From Isoetes taiwanensis (Eukaryota; Streptophyta; Lycopodiopsida; Isoetales; Isoetaceae): a stretch of DNA of 64,000 nucleotides. A program made the translations under genes and the position numbers. The first letter of the stretch is position 1, and each line of letters opens with the position of its first letter. Shown here in pieces: positions 1-11,324 of the stretch. Location: positions 742,001-806,000 of the forward strand of contig JAJEKV010000214.1 in the NCBI GenBank assembly GCA_021234155.1. Reading direction: 5' to 3'. The notes beneath the pieces are model-generated. The model was not told the DNA's origin, ran no database searches, and saw nothing but the letters and a program-made list of their open reading frames with translations.

Positions 1-2250
1 GTATTGAACATGGACTTGTTTTCAGGCTAAAGAGCCAAATGGAATACTTCTCACACTGTGCCCACGAATACGTGTTTGGTGTTGCAATACTATTAATCAG
101 CTGCATAAAATGGTAAAGACCTACTACATTTTGATTTGATGTATGGTGCTTCTGGGCTCTAGATGTATATCTAAGAGAAAATATCCCTTTATGCTGGTAA
201 AAAAACAAAGCAAGGATTTTTTATCTATTTGGAATCCCTGCTTGTACATTTTGCATCTCTATTTGCTGATGTTGATAGCACTACAGATTCAAGCTTAGGA
301 TCCGATCATACGATGCCATCAACAGGGATTTTTGCCTGTTGACATTAACGATATTTTTTCTTGGGTTCATATGATCCTGTCAAATATTTTCCAACACTAG
401 CTTGGAGTATGCACAAAACCAGGTTAGAACGTATTCTTGAATTTTTTGTTGCAAATGCTTGCAGTATGCTGATCTATTTAGTAACAAAAATTCCAATTCT
501 AGGGGCAAAAGAACTCATGTTTTTATGGCCATTCTATGATGTAAATTATGAGCCAAGCTCTTTGTGGTTTGATGGAGTTACTCGGTGATATACTGTATTA
601 TGGGACTGGCAGCTTATTTGCCTTGGTAGTCAGCCTGTTCTAGTGGTGCAGTTAGATTTTGCAGCCAGATATAGTGGCCAAGCTAGGTGTATAGGTGTGT
701 TAGTAGATATGTAGAATGTTTAATCTGCTTTAAGCTATTCTACACTCTAGTCGCTGGTTGTTGTGCATAAACTGATGACTTTCGTTGCTTATGGTCTAGT
801 CCATTATGGTATTTAGGTTGTATAAAGCTTACAGTTTAGTGTATGCTATTTCTTTATCTTGAATGCACTGATATTTGACTGATATATGCTTTCTAGAGTT
901 GTCTTTAGGATTTGTTAAGTGGTTGTGGCATTGCTAGGCTTCATTTTTTGCATGAATAGAATTGCCAATGTAATGCTAGTAGGTCTCTAAAAATGTTTTG
1001 TCAATTGATCACTCTCTCTATTTTCTTTCTGTCTTCAAGATTGACCATAATGTCTTGGATGTTGGCAGGGGGTTGTTATCAAATGTTGCAGGTGCAATGA
1101 ATAGAAAGGGGCTTACTGAAGAGGGCCTGCTCCTTTGTGCATTCGCTCCTATGTACTTTGCTATTGTTTGCTTCAACATCATCCTTCTAGTGTAGCCTAC
1201 TTGTTCAATAGGTACACTAAAAAGCTTGAAATGCTAAAGATTTTATATTAATAATTATGACAAACCTATGGGTTTTGTGTATTTTTGAAATTCAGGTTTA
1301 GGAATATAAGACATCAAAAGATTTTTAAAGAAAAAGCATATCGCAATAAGGAAGTTGTTACTGATCAACTTGCCACATTATTTTTGTTGGCATTGTAAAG
1401 ATTGTTATATGTAATTGTGATTATGTTTAAATAAAGGAGTTCTTGTTCCTGTTATTTTGCTACATGTTCTAAATAAAGTGCACCCTGGACTACCACAGTC
1501 GTCGGATTCGTTGATCCTACGACCCAGATCGTATGTTGCAGCCTTTGGGCACCTCTCGTTTCGCTTATAGCCATGTATGATTGGAGGCGCCTATGATTTT
1601 GAAATATGAAATACGATTTCGCCTAAGGTTATGAGGGAATATCGAACCTCTATACAGCTTTGCCTAAGATTTTAGAATATGAAATACGGGGGCTTGAACG
1701 TCTACCAAAATAACTCAATATCATAATAAGACTACTTTAATCAATGTACCCAGTGAGCTGATGTGATTATTTTTTATCTTGAATCTATGTTTTTTTTTTT
1801 ATAACAACCCATTCAATTGTTTTAGGAATATATGGTCTATGGTTTCAGGAATTGTTATTTTTACATCCATATCATATCCCCATGGAACCCCCTGTTATTT
1901 TGCTACATATTGTAGTTTAAATTCATGTTAAACTCAAGCAGCGCTACAGGCTAATTATATATAGATAATGCAGACAAACTGCAAATCGAAACAAAATCCA
2001 AAATTGCAGACAAAATGCAAATTTAGAAATAGACCCGTCACAAAAAGAAGAATGTTGAAAAGCTTGACGAATAATTTGACAATTTTTTTGACGAAATTTG
2101 TGACATTTTTTGATGAAAGTCGTAATGAAAAGCCCTTATTCTCTTATAGTGATGCGCTGCTATATGTGGCATTGTCAATGACGCTACATTTTATACTAAT
2201 CATGTTAGAAAAAATGATACAGAGGATGGTGCTCCTGTTGCCATTAAAGT
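1..2250. other. AT-rich region, no firm gene
   Basis: No protein family is recognised here. Splice-like signals exist: an acceptor-like TTTTCAG near 19-25 and another before 1040. The 3' ends of the reading frames are short. Two AATAAA-like signals near 1,430 and 1,470 would suit the 3' end of a plus-strand host gene entering from the left, but this is inference. Confidence 0.3.
1040..1195 (+). CDS. Possible terminal exon of a membrane protein
   Basis: After a pyrimidine-rich stretch ending in CTTCAAG, a frame of 51 codons runs to TAG. It begins IDHNVLDVGRGLLSN and ends in a hydrophobic run, GLLLCAFAPMYFAIV then CFNIILLV, long enough for one membrane segment at the extreme C terminus. The composition is more protein-like than the flanks, and AATAAA-like signals follow 235-275 bases later. 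I do not recognise the family. It could be the last exon of a gene starting left of the window, or chance. Confidence 0.25.
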   Translation: MDHNVLDVGRGLLSNVAGAMNRKGLTEEGLLLCAFAPMYFAIVCFNIILLV

Positions 2251-2545
2251 GATTTATTTATAGCAATACAAGTGATGCTATAGTTGACAATATTATAGCG
2301 CTTGTGTTGATATTATGAATGATTAAATCATAGTAGTACATGTGATCCTATAGCTGCTACTATTATAGCACCACAAGGACAAAATGCGTGATTTGATTAT
2401 AGCAATAGATGTGATCCTATAGTTGACACTACTATAGCACCACAACAAAATGCATGATACTATAACTGCAACCATAGATGATACAACAAATGATGCTACA
2501 AATGATACTATTATGCCAGCACAATGCCATAAAATATGATACCAC
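2250..2545. repeat. Degenerate ~66-bp tandem repeat
   Basis: About four imperfect units are visible, each with a core like GTGATCCTATAG followed by ACTACTATAGCACCACA and a spacer rich in CAAAATGC. The units near 2,335 and 2,400 are the most alike. The short frames here translate the repeat and are not genes. Confidence 0.55.
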
Positions 2546-2672
2546 AACAGTTCCTATTGGTGATGCTACAAGTGACAATATAGTGATGCAATTTCATCAA
2601 CAGGTACCATCATTTATTGTGTCAAAATCTAAAGAATTTGAAAGTGCAATTTTAAGCAAATAAATGATGAAA

Positions 2673-3666
2673 CTAGTGACTTAGATTGCTTATTCTCTTG
2701 TAGGAGGTAATAGTGGACAATTCAGTACTAGAAATTGTAAAGAAAGAAACTATAGGGCACTCAACCCTAAATGAGGGTGTCACAACACATTCAATTCTAG
2801 ATGAGACAGCATTGGTAGGAGGTGTAAGACGAGAGTCCTGAAATGGCATTATAGCAGGTGGAATAAGTCTACCAGGTCTAGGCTGTGAGTAAGTACTATT
2901 AAATGCAAAAGATTTATCTGGAAACATTGAAGCAAGTTCTGGACCATTTAGCAGAGATAACGTCATCTTCTTATACCACTTGCCACTTTTGACAATAACA
3001 CACTCAGGAATAACTTCATCAATGGGGATAGAAACATAAATACATGGACCATTGATAATAGAGTGTGAAATATGCATGCCCATGCCATTGAAAATGGCTA
3101 TTAAAAACTCATGAGCCAAAAGATCAACAGGCAAATCAAGAATGGAAAACCAACAAGGCATCTTAGGAGCCAAAAGCATACAAGGAGAAAAGTAGGTGTG
3201 TAATATTGATAGGGATAAAACCAATTCCCAAAGGATCTACACCTCGAGAGACCAATTTCTCTACTGCCTCAAGACTATTAAATATTATCAAGAAGAAGCC
3301 CTTGCCTAATTTCTTCAAAGATTCATATATAGGCAACCCCATGCAAGAAATATGTCAAGGAAGCCATCGATATCCAAAAAGCCACTCGTATAAAAACCAA
3401 TAAGAATGTGTATTGCTAAGTTCTCTGCACATTTAAGATAAGATTCGAACCCCAACGTCACTAACAAAGGAACTACAATATGTCGCATAGAATTCGGCTT
3501 CAGAAGGAGGTTGGGAATCCATTTGATCTTGTTTATCTCTAAGCACATCGAATATTGGCAGAAGATAATATTTGAAGTACAGCATCAACCAGATACATCT
3601 TTTTGAGTCCAATCCGAGAAACCCTTGCCACAGAAACAGAAGTATACCAGGCTTGAGGTGCTCCAA
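2673..3666 (-). pseudogene. DUF4283-like retroelement ORF relic
   Basis: Reading the minus strand from about 3,450 down gives a DUF4283-like layout over two overlapping frames. First comes a segment with KKLGKGFFLIIFNSLEAVE and the tail DPLGIGFIPI. After a break comes CWFSILDLPVDLLAHEFL, then GMGMHISHSI and YVSIPIDEVIPECV. DUF4283 domains belong to gag-like or ORF1 proteins of plant retroelements, where this order (FFLF core, linker, LPxxF segment) is usual. The reading frame changes near 3,200 and no reverse transcriptase follows, so it is an isolated relic. The last ~90 residues are Ser/Thr/Pro-rich. Family assignment is from pattern only. Confidence 0.45.
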
Positions 3667-4089
3667 AATGTGGAAGAAAGAATAATACTAAGTTTAAATA
3701 AGTAGAGCGAGGAGATTTATAAGATTAAAGCTTAAGGAAGACCGGTATAATAAGTCTCTATTTATTTATAAGCGTCACTATTTCTGCTATATAACAGATA
3801 GGAGCAACAAAAGAACATTAAGCCTACATTCCCTGCACAAAAGAGCATTCTAAATCATTTAAACTACAAAAAGCATCTACAGTGCCTGCACAACCTCCAT
3901 ATTCACAGTGCCTGGACAAACTCCATATATCAAGAAAAATCTCTATAATTGTGCCATGGTCTGTTGGTGATTGTGCATTTTGTTCAGTAGATCTGTATGG
4001 ATTTGTGTGGATCTGCCATGTCCCGTGCTGCAGCCTCTGCTCTCTGAAGTCGAAAGCTCAGCTCCTACTGGAATTGTTGCTACCTTGCC
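3667..4089. other. No recognisable gene
   Basis: AT-rich sequence with a short near-duplication (ACAGTGCCTGxACAA at about 3,879 and 3,905). Nothing else is supported. Confidence 0.4.
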
Positions 4090-4930
4090 AATTCATGTGT
4101 GCATTGCCGCAATTATTCATGGGCTTCTGCATGGAGGCCATTGCCTTGCTAAGTGACAGTTCTCGGAGCTCCTGCGGTCTTGTGTCTCGACCTTACTCTG
4201 AAGCGCTCTCAACTTTGATTGGCTCGCTTCAAAGGCGAAAGCGGTCTGGATGCTTCGCATCGTGGTAGCGGCCTCCTCGACTTCTTACTGGATGCGGGAG
4301 ATGGTTGCCATTGTCTCCTGCGCAACATGCTGCCTATCCTGTGCCATGGTCTCTATGATGGTGGAGAAAAAGTCCACCCGGGCTTGCATGTCAGTAAGAT
4401 CTTGCTTTTCCTATTGTCTTTCAAAGTGTGCCAAACGGTTCCAGCAGTTGTGTGCAGGTCTCCATCTCCGCAATCTACTGCTTCTTTGCTGTCAGTTTTC
4501 TTCTGAGAACATGGAGCGTTGAGGACTAGATCTCTTCTGCCAGGCCTGCAATTCGGATCTTGTTGCTCTCGATTCCTGCCTCCAGTTGCTTCAAAGCCTT
4601 CGTTTGTGCCTGGTCTGCCATCGGGTCCGAACAACAATCAACCTCCTCTCTGGTCGATCTTGTTGATTGGGCCTTCGCCCGTGCCTCTCTCCTCATGGAA
4701 GTGGCCTTTCCCTTGCCCTTGATGTCTGGTCGGGGCCGTTTTTGTGGGGGACCATCCGCTTGGTTCTCCTGGGCGAGCTCATCATATCTAAGGCTGGCAG
4801 CTTGGGGGCGTGCCTAGGACTAGGTCTGGGCCTGGGCTTGGGCTGTGGCTTGAGGGGTGTCTCCATCCAAGTGGGAGTCTGGGCAGGGGGTACACAAGTG
4901 GCCATTGTTGTTTGGAGTTCACAAGGTCAA
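4090..4930 (-). pseudogene. Coiled-coil/basic-tail protein relic
   Basis: On the minus strand a protein-like text runs across internal stops and at least one frame change. It starts with a Pro/Lys-rich segment (PQKRPRPDIKGKGKATSM, about 4,760-4,700) and passes into Arg/Ala/Gln-rich helix (MRREARAKAQSTRST). A heptad-like stretch follows (DQAQTKALKQLEAGIESNK, then IRIAGLAEEI and a stop near 4,532). Further pieces at 4,400-4,200 (MQARVDFFSTIIETM; RALQSKVETQDRRSSE) continue the coiled-coil character. This resembles the gag-side, nuclear-signal-containing part of plant gypsy elements such as the one at 18.7-19.0 kb, but I see no diagnostic motif. Confidence 0.35.
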
Positions 4931-5094
4931 AGGGCGAATTACAAGTGCACAATGAGTACTTAAGAGTTCAAAAATTAGAGGCAAAGCATAAAGAATGCCC
5001 ACCCCTAGTGGTCGCATGGGGGGTTTTGGGGGGTTCAACCCTATGGATGAGGGGTTCAATTCTGGCTATTACTGAAATTCTTTTGGAATGGGAA

Positions 5095-5560
5095 GGATTT
5101 GGGAGGCGGGCACCCAAAAGAGAGAGAACAAGGAAGAGAAGGACCCAAAAGAGAGAGAACGTGCAGGCAAACAGGAAGAACAGAGGAAACAAGGAAGGAA
5201 AGGTTGTGCAACAAGGTAACAGTAGGCAAACAGGAAGAACGGAGGAGACAAGGAAGGAGAGGGCCAAAAAGAGAGAAAACAAGGAACGAAAGGGCCTAAA
5301 AGATAGAGAATGTGCAGGCAAATAGGAAGAACGGAAGGAAGGAAAGGGCCCAAAAGAGCATGCAAACGGGAAGAACGGAGGAAACAAGGAAGGAAAGGTT
5401 ATGCAACAAGGTAACATCACAAGAATGTAGACATAAACACAAAGCGCAATCAGAGTTGCCTTTGACCAAAAGCCTATAGAGAAAGTATGCCTAAAGGACC
5501 CAAAAGAGAGAGAATGTGCAGGCAAACAGGAAGAATGGAGGAAACAAGGAAGGAAAGGTT
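5095..5560. repeat. Purine-rich ~60-70-bp tandem repeats
   Basis: Imperfect units built on AAGAGAGAGAACGTGCAGGC, CAAACAGGAAGAACGGAGG and AAACAAGGAAGGAAAGG recur about six times. Long frames on both strands (for example 4,968-5,525 minus) are translations of this repeat. Confidence 0.75.
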
Positions 5561-5895
5561 GTGCAACAAGATAGCATCATAAGTGAGAGCCAATTCTAGA
5601 GAGAGAAAGCATGGCAGTGCAAATTCTAGAGAGAGAAAGCGTGGCAAAGCAACAAGGCACTAGAGGGAAAAGGTGCTAAGAACAAAGACGCGCATACTCA
5701 TGTATTGCATGGAAGAATGGAGGAAACAAGGAAGAAAAGATTGTGCAACAAGGTAACAACACAAGTGAGAGCCAATTCTAGAGGGAGAAAGTGTGGCGGT
5801 GCAAGTTCTAGAGAGAGAAAGCGTGGCAAAGCAACAAGGCGCTAGAGAGAGAAGGCGCTAAGAACAAAGACGAACTCATATATTGCATGTAAAGT
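5537..5895. repeat. Two ~182-bp tandem units
   Basis: The segment starting GGAGGAAACAAGGAAG at 5,537 recurs at 5,719 with a few substitutions. Both contain GTGAGAGCCAATTCTAGAG, GAGAGAAAGCGTGGCAAAGC and GCGCTAAGAACAAAGACG-type cores. The block joins the preceding purine-rich array, so the whole 5.1-5.9 kb region is one evolving tandem repeat. Confidence 0.75.
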
Positions 5896-5989
5896 AAGAA
5901 TGCTTATTCTCAATTGTGCCATATTTCTTCCATGCTTATCCAGCCTCAGGAAGAAATTCAAAAAATGTTATGTCAAGGAAGTCATGTAA

Positions 5990-7551
5990 GAGCACCAGAA
6001 ATACAAAGCTCCCTTATTCCTGCCCTGCTCCGTGGTCTTCAGGAATAGTCTTGTATCCGGATGTATAGGGATAACACTCCTCCCCCCCCCCCTCCCCCTT
6101 CCCCCTTCCCCACCAAATGACGCCGGTGGAGAGAAAAGCAGAATCTCCGGAGGCGAGAAGTCGAGGGAACCCATGGAAATCATCTTGACGACTATGCGGG
6201 TGTGGTCCTGTGTGATACTTCGTGATGAGTTCTTGCCGATCTTTGAGCGCATCCGGAGTGTTGAAACCAATTGAAGGTATCCCGTCAATGAGAAATCCTG
6301 ACTGCACCATGTCTTAAAGGGCACGGTGGGCAAGAATGGGTATGTAACAACGCAACACGCTTGCATTGGAGGCTGTCTTCGAGAGTTTGAACTTGAGTGG
6401 TGGCAGCCTGGAATTCACGGTGAACAGCATCCGTGGAATCCATATAATCTTTGACTCCATTCATGAATTGCTCCTGTGAATCTTGAAGTCTGAGCATGTA
6501 TTCAGTGACAACTTGCTCATATTGATATAGGGCGTGTCTTGACTGAGGAGGTAGCAAAGGTTGAACTTGCAAGGAAAGTCGTGGAATGACAAATGCAGTG
6601 CATTGAGAGACTTGCTGGGAGTGTGAATTTTCGATTTCCGTGGACTGAGAAGACGGGATATTAATGACAGGTCCGTGGCGTGGCACTTGAGGTTATGATG
6701 ATGACTGCTCTTCAGGACAGTCACGGGAACTTTCTTCTTGAAGCTCTTTGATAGCGGGAATGGTGGAAGACGACTGGTCACTGGAGGCTTGAGAGGCGGC
6801 GTCAACATTGGTGGGAGTGACTTGATTGGGCGCAGGTAGACAATGGTTGATGATGGCCTGCAAATGGGCACCCATTGTGGATTCTAAACCAGATCCTGAA
6901 GACTGGCAAACACGATCAATTTCGTGCAGCAGACACTGGAACATGATCTGAGGCCAATCAACAAAACTCTGGGAGTGGATAGCAACAATGGCAGTGTGAA
7001 AAAATTGTTTGTTAATGTGGGTGTTCTTTATGGAATAACCATAAAAACTTGATGAATGCTTCATGGGGCTTTGCAATATTGGTAAGCTTATGAGTAGTGG
7101 CCGCATAGGGAGTTTGGCCATAAACTGTGACATCATGATCCTGCAAAGCAGCCCAATTTAAAGAAGATGTTCTTCTAGGCAATTGAAATACCTGAGCTAG
7201 AAGAGCCTGAGTGATTAGGATACGATGATGATCGACCTCCGTTTGATAACCTACATCAGTCTTGACAAGATGAGCAACAAACTGCCGAAGTTGAGTAGGA
7301 TTTGGAGCAGGGAGTTCTTGCTTGGAGAACTCAAATAACCCTGCCCTTTCAGCGACTTCTCGACTGGCGCCCTCCAAAGGATTTCGAACAGTAGCAGTGC
7401 AGAAAATAACCGATTTAAAAAGTGCGGGATCCACGGGTGCGTTAGCCTGGAGAGTTGGAAGCTTAGGAGAAGCGGCCATAGCGATGATCAAGGAAAAGGA
7501 ATGAAAGTGAAAGATAGAGAGCGAAAGAGGTGCAAAACTTTTAGGGCGCAC
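5990..7551 (-). pseudogene. Gag-like ORF of a minus-strand gypsy element
   Basis: The likely start is MAASPKLPTLQANAPVD at about 7,479, just inside the longest frame; a TATAAAA box lies ~100 bases upstream. Pieces follow in order: a ~180-residue N-terminal part (LLAQVFQLPRRTSSLNW, VYGQTPYAATTHKL), a frame change near 7,030, and a part ending in Ser/Gln/Glu-rich sequence. A stop near 6,693 is followed by a coiled-coil-like part (YEQVVTEYMLRLQDSQEQF). The 3' end at 6,048-6,010 matches the segment at 18,991-18,953, encoding about FLKTxEQGRNKxA, where it sits just upstream of the protease-RT of the 15-19 kb copy. That links this ORF to the gag position of the same family. No zinc knuckle is visible. 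Frameshift and stop make it a relic. Confidence 0.45.
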
Positions 7552-7568
7552 GTCTGTTCAGGAAGGGT

Positions 7569-7575
7569 TTTATAG
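7569..7575 (-). promoter_or_regulatory. TATA box of the gag-like transcript
   Basis: Minus-strand GCCTATAAAACCC lies about 95 bases upstream of the MAASPKL start codon. The spacing suits an LTR promoter and a short leader. Confidence 0.4.
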
Positions 7576-8107
7576 GCAGCAACAGGAGTGAAATCGGAAC
7601 CATTGATGGTGCCAGATGGCAACAGAGATGAAGAACGCTTCTCGAATGCAAAAATTTTGGTTAAGTCCCCAAACCTCAACTAAGAGCAAATGAACGGTGA
7701 GGATGAGCAGAAGGGAACGGTGGGAGGGGACATCGTGAGAAGGTACGAGTAATGATGGTGTGGTATTAAGGAAAAATAATTAAGATGGGCAACTCGAGAG
7801 TCGAACGTCTTAAAAATGGTGGCAGTCTATGCGTAAGGTTGTACCATGACGAGATTTGCGGCTGATTAACAGAATCTTGGATTGGAATGTGCCTTGCATG
7901 CCGACACATCATCAGCAATGGGATTGGGCCACGATAGCAGCCTTTAGGCAGTAGGACTATATAAGACGAGCAAGATTGCGAGAGGAGGACACCAGCTTGC
8001 TGCAATTGATCTGCCCAACACAATGCCGAGAAATTGTAATAAGTGGATTACGTGCCAAATGAACAGTTTTGACCTTTGGAAGCTGCGGAACCGCGGGATT
8101 CCGATGG

Positions 8108-8245
8108 ATGGGTGGCTGGCTGGATCAGCGGATAATCCATGATCCCCTGACCAACCCGCAGGAGGTGGTGCTGCACCTGCACTGGGACCCGGAGCAGTGC
8201 CTCCGTCTCATCCTACGCGCCTGTGCTGCTCCAAATCTGGAGTAG
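8108..8245 (+). pseudogene. GC-rich coding-like patch, 45 codons
   Basis: A short plus-strand frame (MGGWLDQRIIHDPLTNPQEV ... DPEQCLRLILRACAAP, ending TAG) stands out by its high GC content and protein-like composition inside AT-rich retroelement DNA. Immediately upstream, one base out of frame, is NSFDLWKLRNRGIPMDGW, which could be its continuation. It looks like a captured host-exon fragment. I do not recognise the source protein. Confidence 0.3.
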
Positions 8246-8364
8246 CCGGGCTTTTGACTTAGGATTTTGTACATAGGGCTAAGCCCATAGCGAATAAGTA
8301 TGGGTGATGCCTAATTTTATTTTTTGATGCCGCTTATATATATATAATATAAATATATTGCTAC

Positions 8365-8901
8365 TCACTCTTGTGTTTCTGTGTCTGAATGGGCTTTTGT
8401 TATGTCGGTATGCAAATTTTTGAGGTGAAAGCCATTAACTAGAGTAGGTAATGGAGTGCCATCCAATTCAGCAAGTTGAAACACACTGGGTTGCACCACT
8501 TTAAGAATCTGATAGGGACCAAGCCAGCGGAACTTCAATTTTCCCGTAAAGTTTTTGTATCTGGAATTATAAAGAAGAACTAAATCTCCTTCCTTGAATA
8601 TCTTTGCTTTGATGTATTTGTCATGCCATGGTTTCCTTAATTGTTGCCCAGTGCAAAACACGAAGATAAGCATCTCTGCGAAGCTCATCCAACTATTGTA
8701 ATTGATAAACTCGTTCTCGTAGTGCAGGTGGATCATGGGGAATTTTATTTGGAGGGTTTTTTTTTGAGATGGTTTGGAGGGTTCCATGGGAGAATATTCC
8801 TTAGAATATTCTATTGTGGCATGTCGCAGCACTCGCCATTTTTTTTTCATGTAGCAAAATTCACTATAAGACCTTTTAACATAAAACAATTTTGCGTTCA
8901 T
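8365..8901 (-). pseudogene. Ty3/gypsy integrase C-terminal (GPY/F) fragment
   Basis: Residues from about position 95 read PWHDKYIKAKIFKEGDLV, then FTGKLKFRWLGPYQILKV, then LDGTPLPTLVNGFHLK and a stop. This is the GPY/F module at the end of plant gypsy integrases (KxxxGDLVLL, GKLxxxWxGPYxI, NGxxLK). The N-terminal third of the frame is unrelated low-complexity text, and the catalytic core is missing here. The core of a same-family copy ends abruptly at 15,297 in the same orientation, so this may be the displaced tail of that copy, separated by 6.4 kb of later insertions. Confidence 0.75.
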
Positions 8902-9027
8902 CTAATGAACATGTGTAGTGTGAAGGTTATAACATATACCATAATGAAATCAGTTTGAGTCAACATTTAGCGAAATTGTTGATTACCACACTAATAATAA
9001 CTATTATAATTTGATATGGAAATCTTC

Positions 9028-10495
9028 CTACCAAGAACTGTTTTTCCTCAGGCGAGGACCCTTTGGAGAACATCCTCTGTCAATACAGGCTGAATGATGT
9101 CCAAGAAAAACCTGGGGTCGTGGTTTAGGACTTTCGCAAATACATACATCAGATGTTTGCATAGAATGTATATCCTTTTCGAGTTCTCTACCCATGAAAT
9201 CCGGGCATGTGCGGGTGGGATGCTTGCATACCCTCACTGTATAAGTTTCATCCGGTCGACTTAAATGATATGCAACATCTTTGTTGGTGATATTGACCTT
9301 CTGGACTCAATATCACACTCGGTTCAATAAAGCTTGATTAAGCTTTGTTTCGGCTTCTACACAAAGCTTCCCTCGTCATTCGTAAACTTGCCAAAACATT
9401 CCATGAAGTGGACGAGTACATTCAAAGTAGAAGAATTCACACTAACCATATCGGGCATTGAGTTAGGTGGGGTAATCCCTCTAACGGAATAGTTCCCTCT
9501 CCAATGTTTCCAACTCTGCACTAGTTATATTTACTCCTTTTTGCCACGGTGCCAATCCTTGGGCCGAGTTGGTATGCCTATGATGCCTGTAATTTGGATA
9601 GTAAGTATCTTTGCGCATTTTGAGGACAAAACCAAAACCTTTGTGTGATCTCTCTCCCATTTACTTTCCTTTGTCCAATTGAAGCATGGTGCAATAGTAG
9701 ACTGTCACGAACTTTATTAATTTCAGCATTGCATCTTTGACCATTGGACTTTATTCTACCTTGATATCTTATTTTACTACCGGTGCTCGTTCTTCTAATA
9801 GCCCATTCCCACGGCAGCAAATCATACTCATGTACAAGGTATGTAGCATCATCAAAGATTATATTCCGCTTTGCTGAAGCATCTACCCGAGTATGGGCCC
9901 TCTTGTCTGGACGATGGCTACCGGAACCCACATCCTTGTTATATTCCGTGCTATCTACGGTCCTTTTTAGCACCGGTCGATTATTTCCTCGAACACGCAT
10001 GAATGGGCCTTAAACCACTATGCAAAAGCGCCGAGTTGGATTTGCTACCGACCAAGCGGATGGATAACGTTATTAGTTATTGGAGTGCCCATTCAAGCGC
10101 ATTAAGGTATCCATCCACGGACCTATTCCAACAAAATTGTGTTCTCTATGTGCTTTGCACTTTGCACTTTGCAGCACAACTTCTGTCAGATCGTACAAGT
10201 ATGCATCGTACAAGGATAATTTATTCACGTACCCTCTTGATGCTAGCCAACTAGCATGCACAGATTCTGATAGATTAGTGTTAGGGATTTGAGCTGCAGT
10301 TGCTAGATTCACTCCATCCTCCATGAAGTTACCAGGTGATGAGATTATCACGTCATTTGCAGTGAAAGAAAGAATCTCACAGTCGTTTGCAGCCATTGCA
10401 ACAACAAATAACTTCGTGCTACACAGACAACTCTCCCGCCAGGAAACTAGACTACTAAAACTAGAATAGCTAATTTGAAGACGTTGAACAATCAA
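9028..10495 (-). pseudogene. Unknown transposon-type protein relic
   Basis: Three frames line up in minus order. 10,495-10,073 carries LSESVHASWLASRGY and KLSLYDAYLYDLTEVVLQS. After a break near 10,030, 10,000-9,578 carries the basic NRPVLKRTVDSTEYNKD, then IIFDDATYLVHEYDLLPWEW and KVRDSLLLHHASIGQRK. 9,237-9,028 is Cys/His-rich (VCKHPTRTCPDFMGREL). The 'N-L-x-E-S-x-H-x-x-W' text resembles the C-terminal part of large plant transposases, but I cannot assign a superfamily. At least one frameshift separates the pieces. Confidence 0.3.
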
Positions 10496-10775
10496 TTGAG
10501 GTCCTCAAAATAATTAATTACTGTCACGAATATTCATAATTAATAAATTGCACGCCAACAATTACGTATGCTAATTACAGAATGCAATAATTTCCGCCGG
10601 TTTAAAACGTTTAAATATTTTAGGGCCATGCGACATGTGAAAATGTATCATTTAAAAAATAATGATTAAGAGAAGCAAGAATTTGAATAATGCCTTTGCA
10701 ACCTCTTTTGCTTTTGAAAAACTAGATGTTTTGTTATTTGTGAAACCTCTATTTGAATTAATGCTTTTTTAACCT
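10496..10775. other. No recognisable gene
   Basis: AT-rich spacer with no coding signal and no clear repeat. Confidence 0.4.
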
Positions 10776-10799
10776 CTATTGTTTTTTTAAACTTAATTT

Positions 10800-11320
10800 T
10801 CGAAAAAAATCTCGAAAAATACCTCTGTACCTCGAAAAATATCTCTGTACCTCTGTTTTTTCAAATACCTCTCTTATTTCGCATCTTGGAAATTTGTGCG
10901 CGATTCTGAGACCGGTCTGGGCGGCGCCTCCATCCAAAGCAAGGTAAGCTCGATTTGAATAAGCGGATGTTTGTGATGTCGGTAAGGATGCTTTCCATGA
11001 TTTTTTCCAGCTGCATTGTAATCTTAACCCTTGCTCTGCTTCAATCAGGCCATGCGGGCGCACTCCATTCGATGAAGGTAAGATCGTTTTGGAAAAAAGA
11101 TGTGCATGATTTGTGAGGGCCAATTTCGAGATGTTTACCATGACTATTTTCATTTGTATTCATATCTAAATCCTTGCTCCGGCTTCAATCCGGCCAGCCG
11201 GCGGGCGCACATCCTCCAGAAAGGTAAGAATGGTTGGTTTTTTTTTTATTTGAATGCATCACCACAACGGCCTACAGACCTAGTGCGGCGGCGCACCTCC
11301 TCTGGGAAGGTAGGCAAACT
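10800..11320. repeat. Four diverged units ending in AAGGTAAG-like cores
   Basis: Four segments share a GC-rich head and a donor-like tail: GGCGGCGCCTCC ... CAAGGTAAG (10,920), GCGGGCGCACTCC ... GAAGGTAAG (11,053), GCGGGCGCACATCC ... AAGGTAAG (11,200) and GCGGCGCACCTCC ... GAAGGTAGG (11,287). Each sits ~90-150 bases from the next with an AT-rich spacer. Preceding CTCGAAAAATAxCTCTGTAC repeats add to the tandem character. Confidence 0.4.
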
Positions 11321-11324
11321 GCAG

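Larger units (their letters stand above)
7552..8364 (-). repeat. Possible LTR between integrase tail and gag
   Basis: This stretch lies between an integrase C-terminal end (8,365) and the gag-like start (7,479) of the same orientation, exactly where an LTR plus leader belongs. A TATAAAA box is at 7,575-7,569. I cannot define TG...CA ends or a primer-binding site. A GC-rich coding-like patch is embedded (see 8,108-8,245). Confidence 0.3.

Noticed and set aside
4968-5525. 185-codon minus-strand frame
   Set aside because: Antisense of a purine-rich tandem repeat, mostly Ser/Phe/Leu/Pro with the same period as the DNA repeat.
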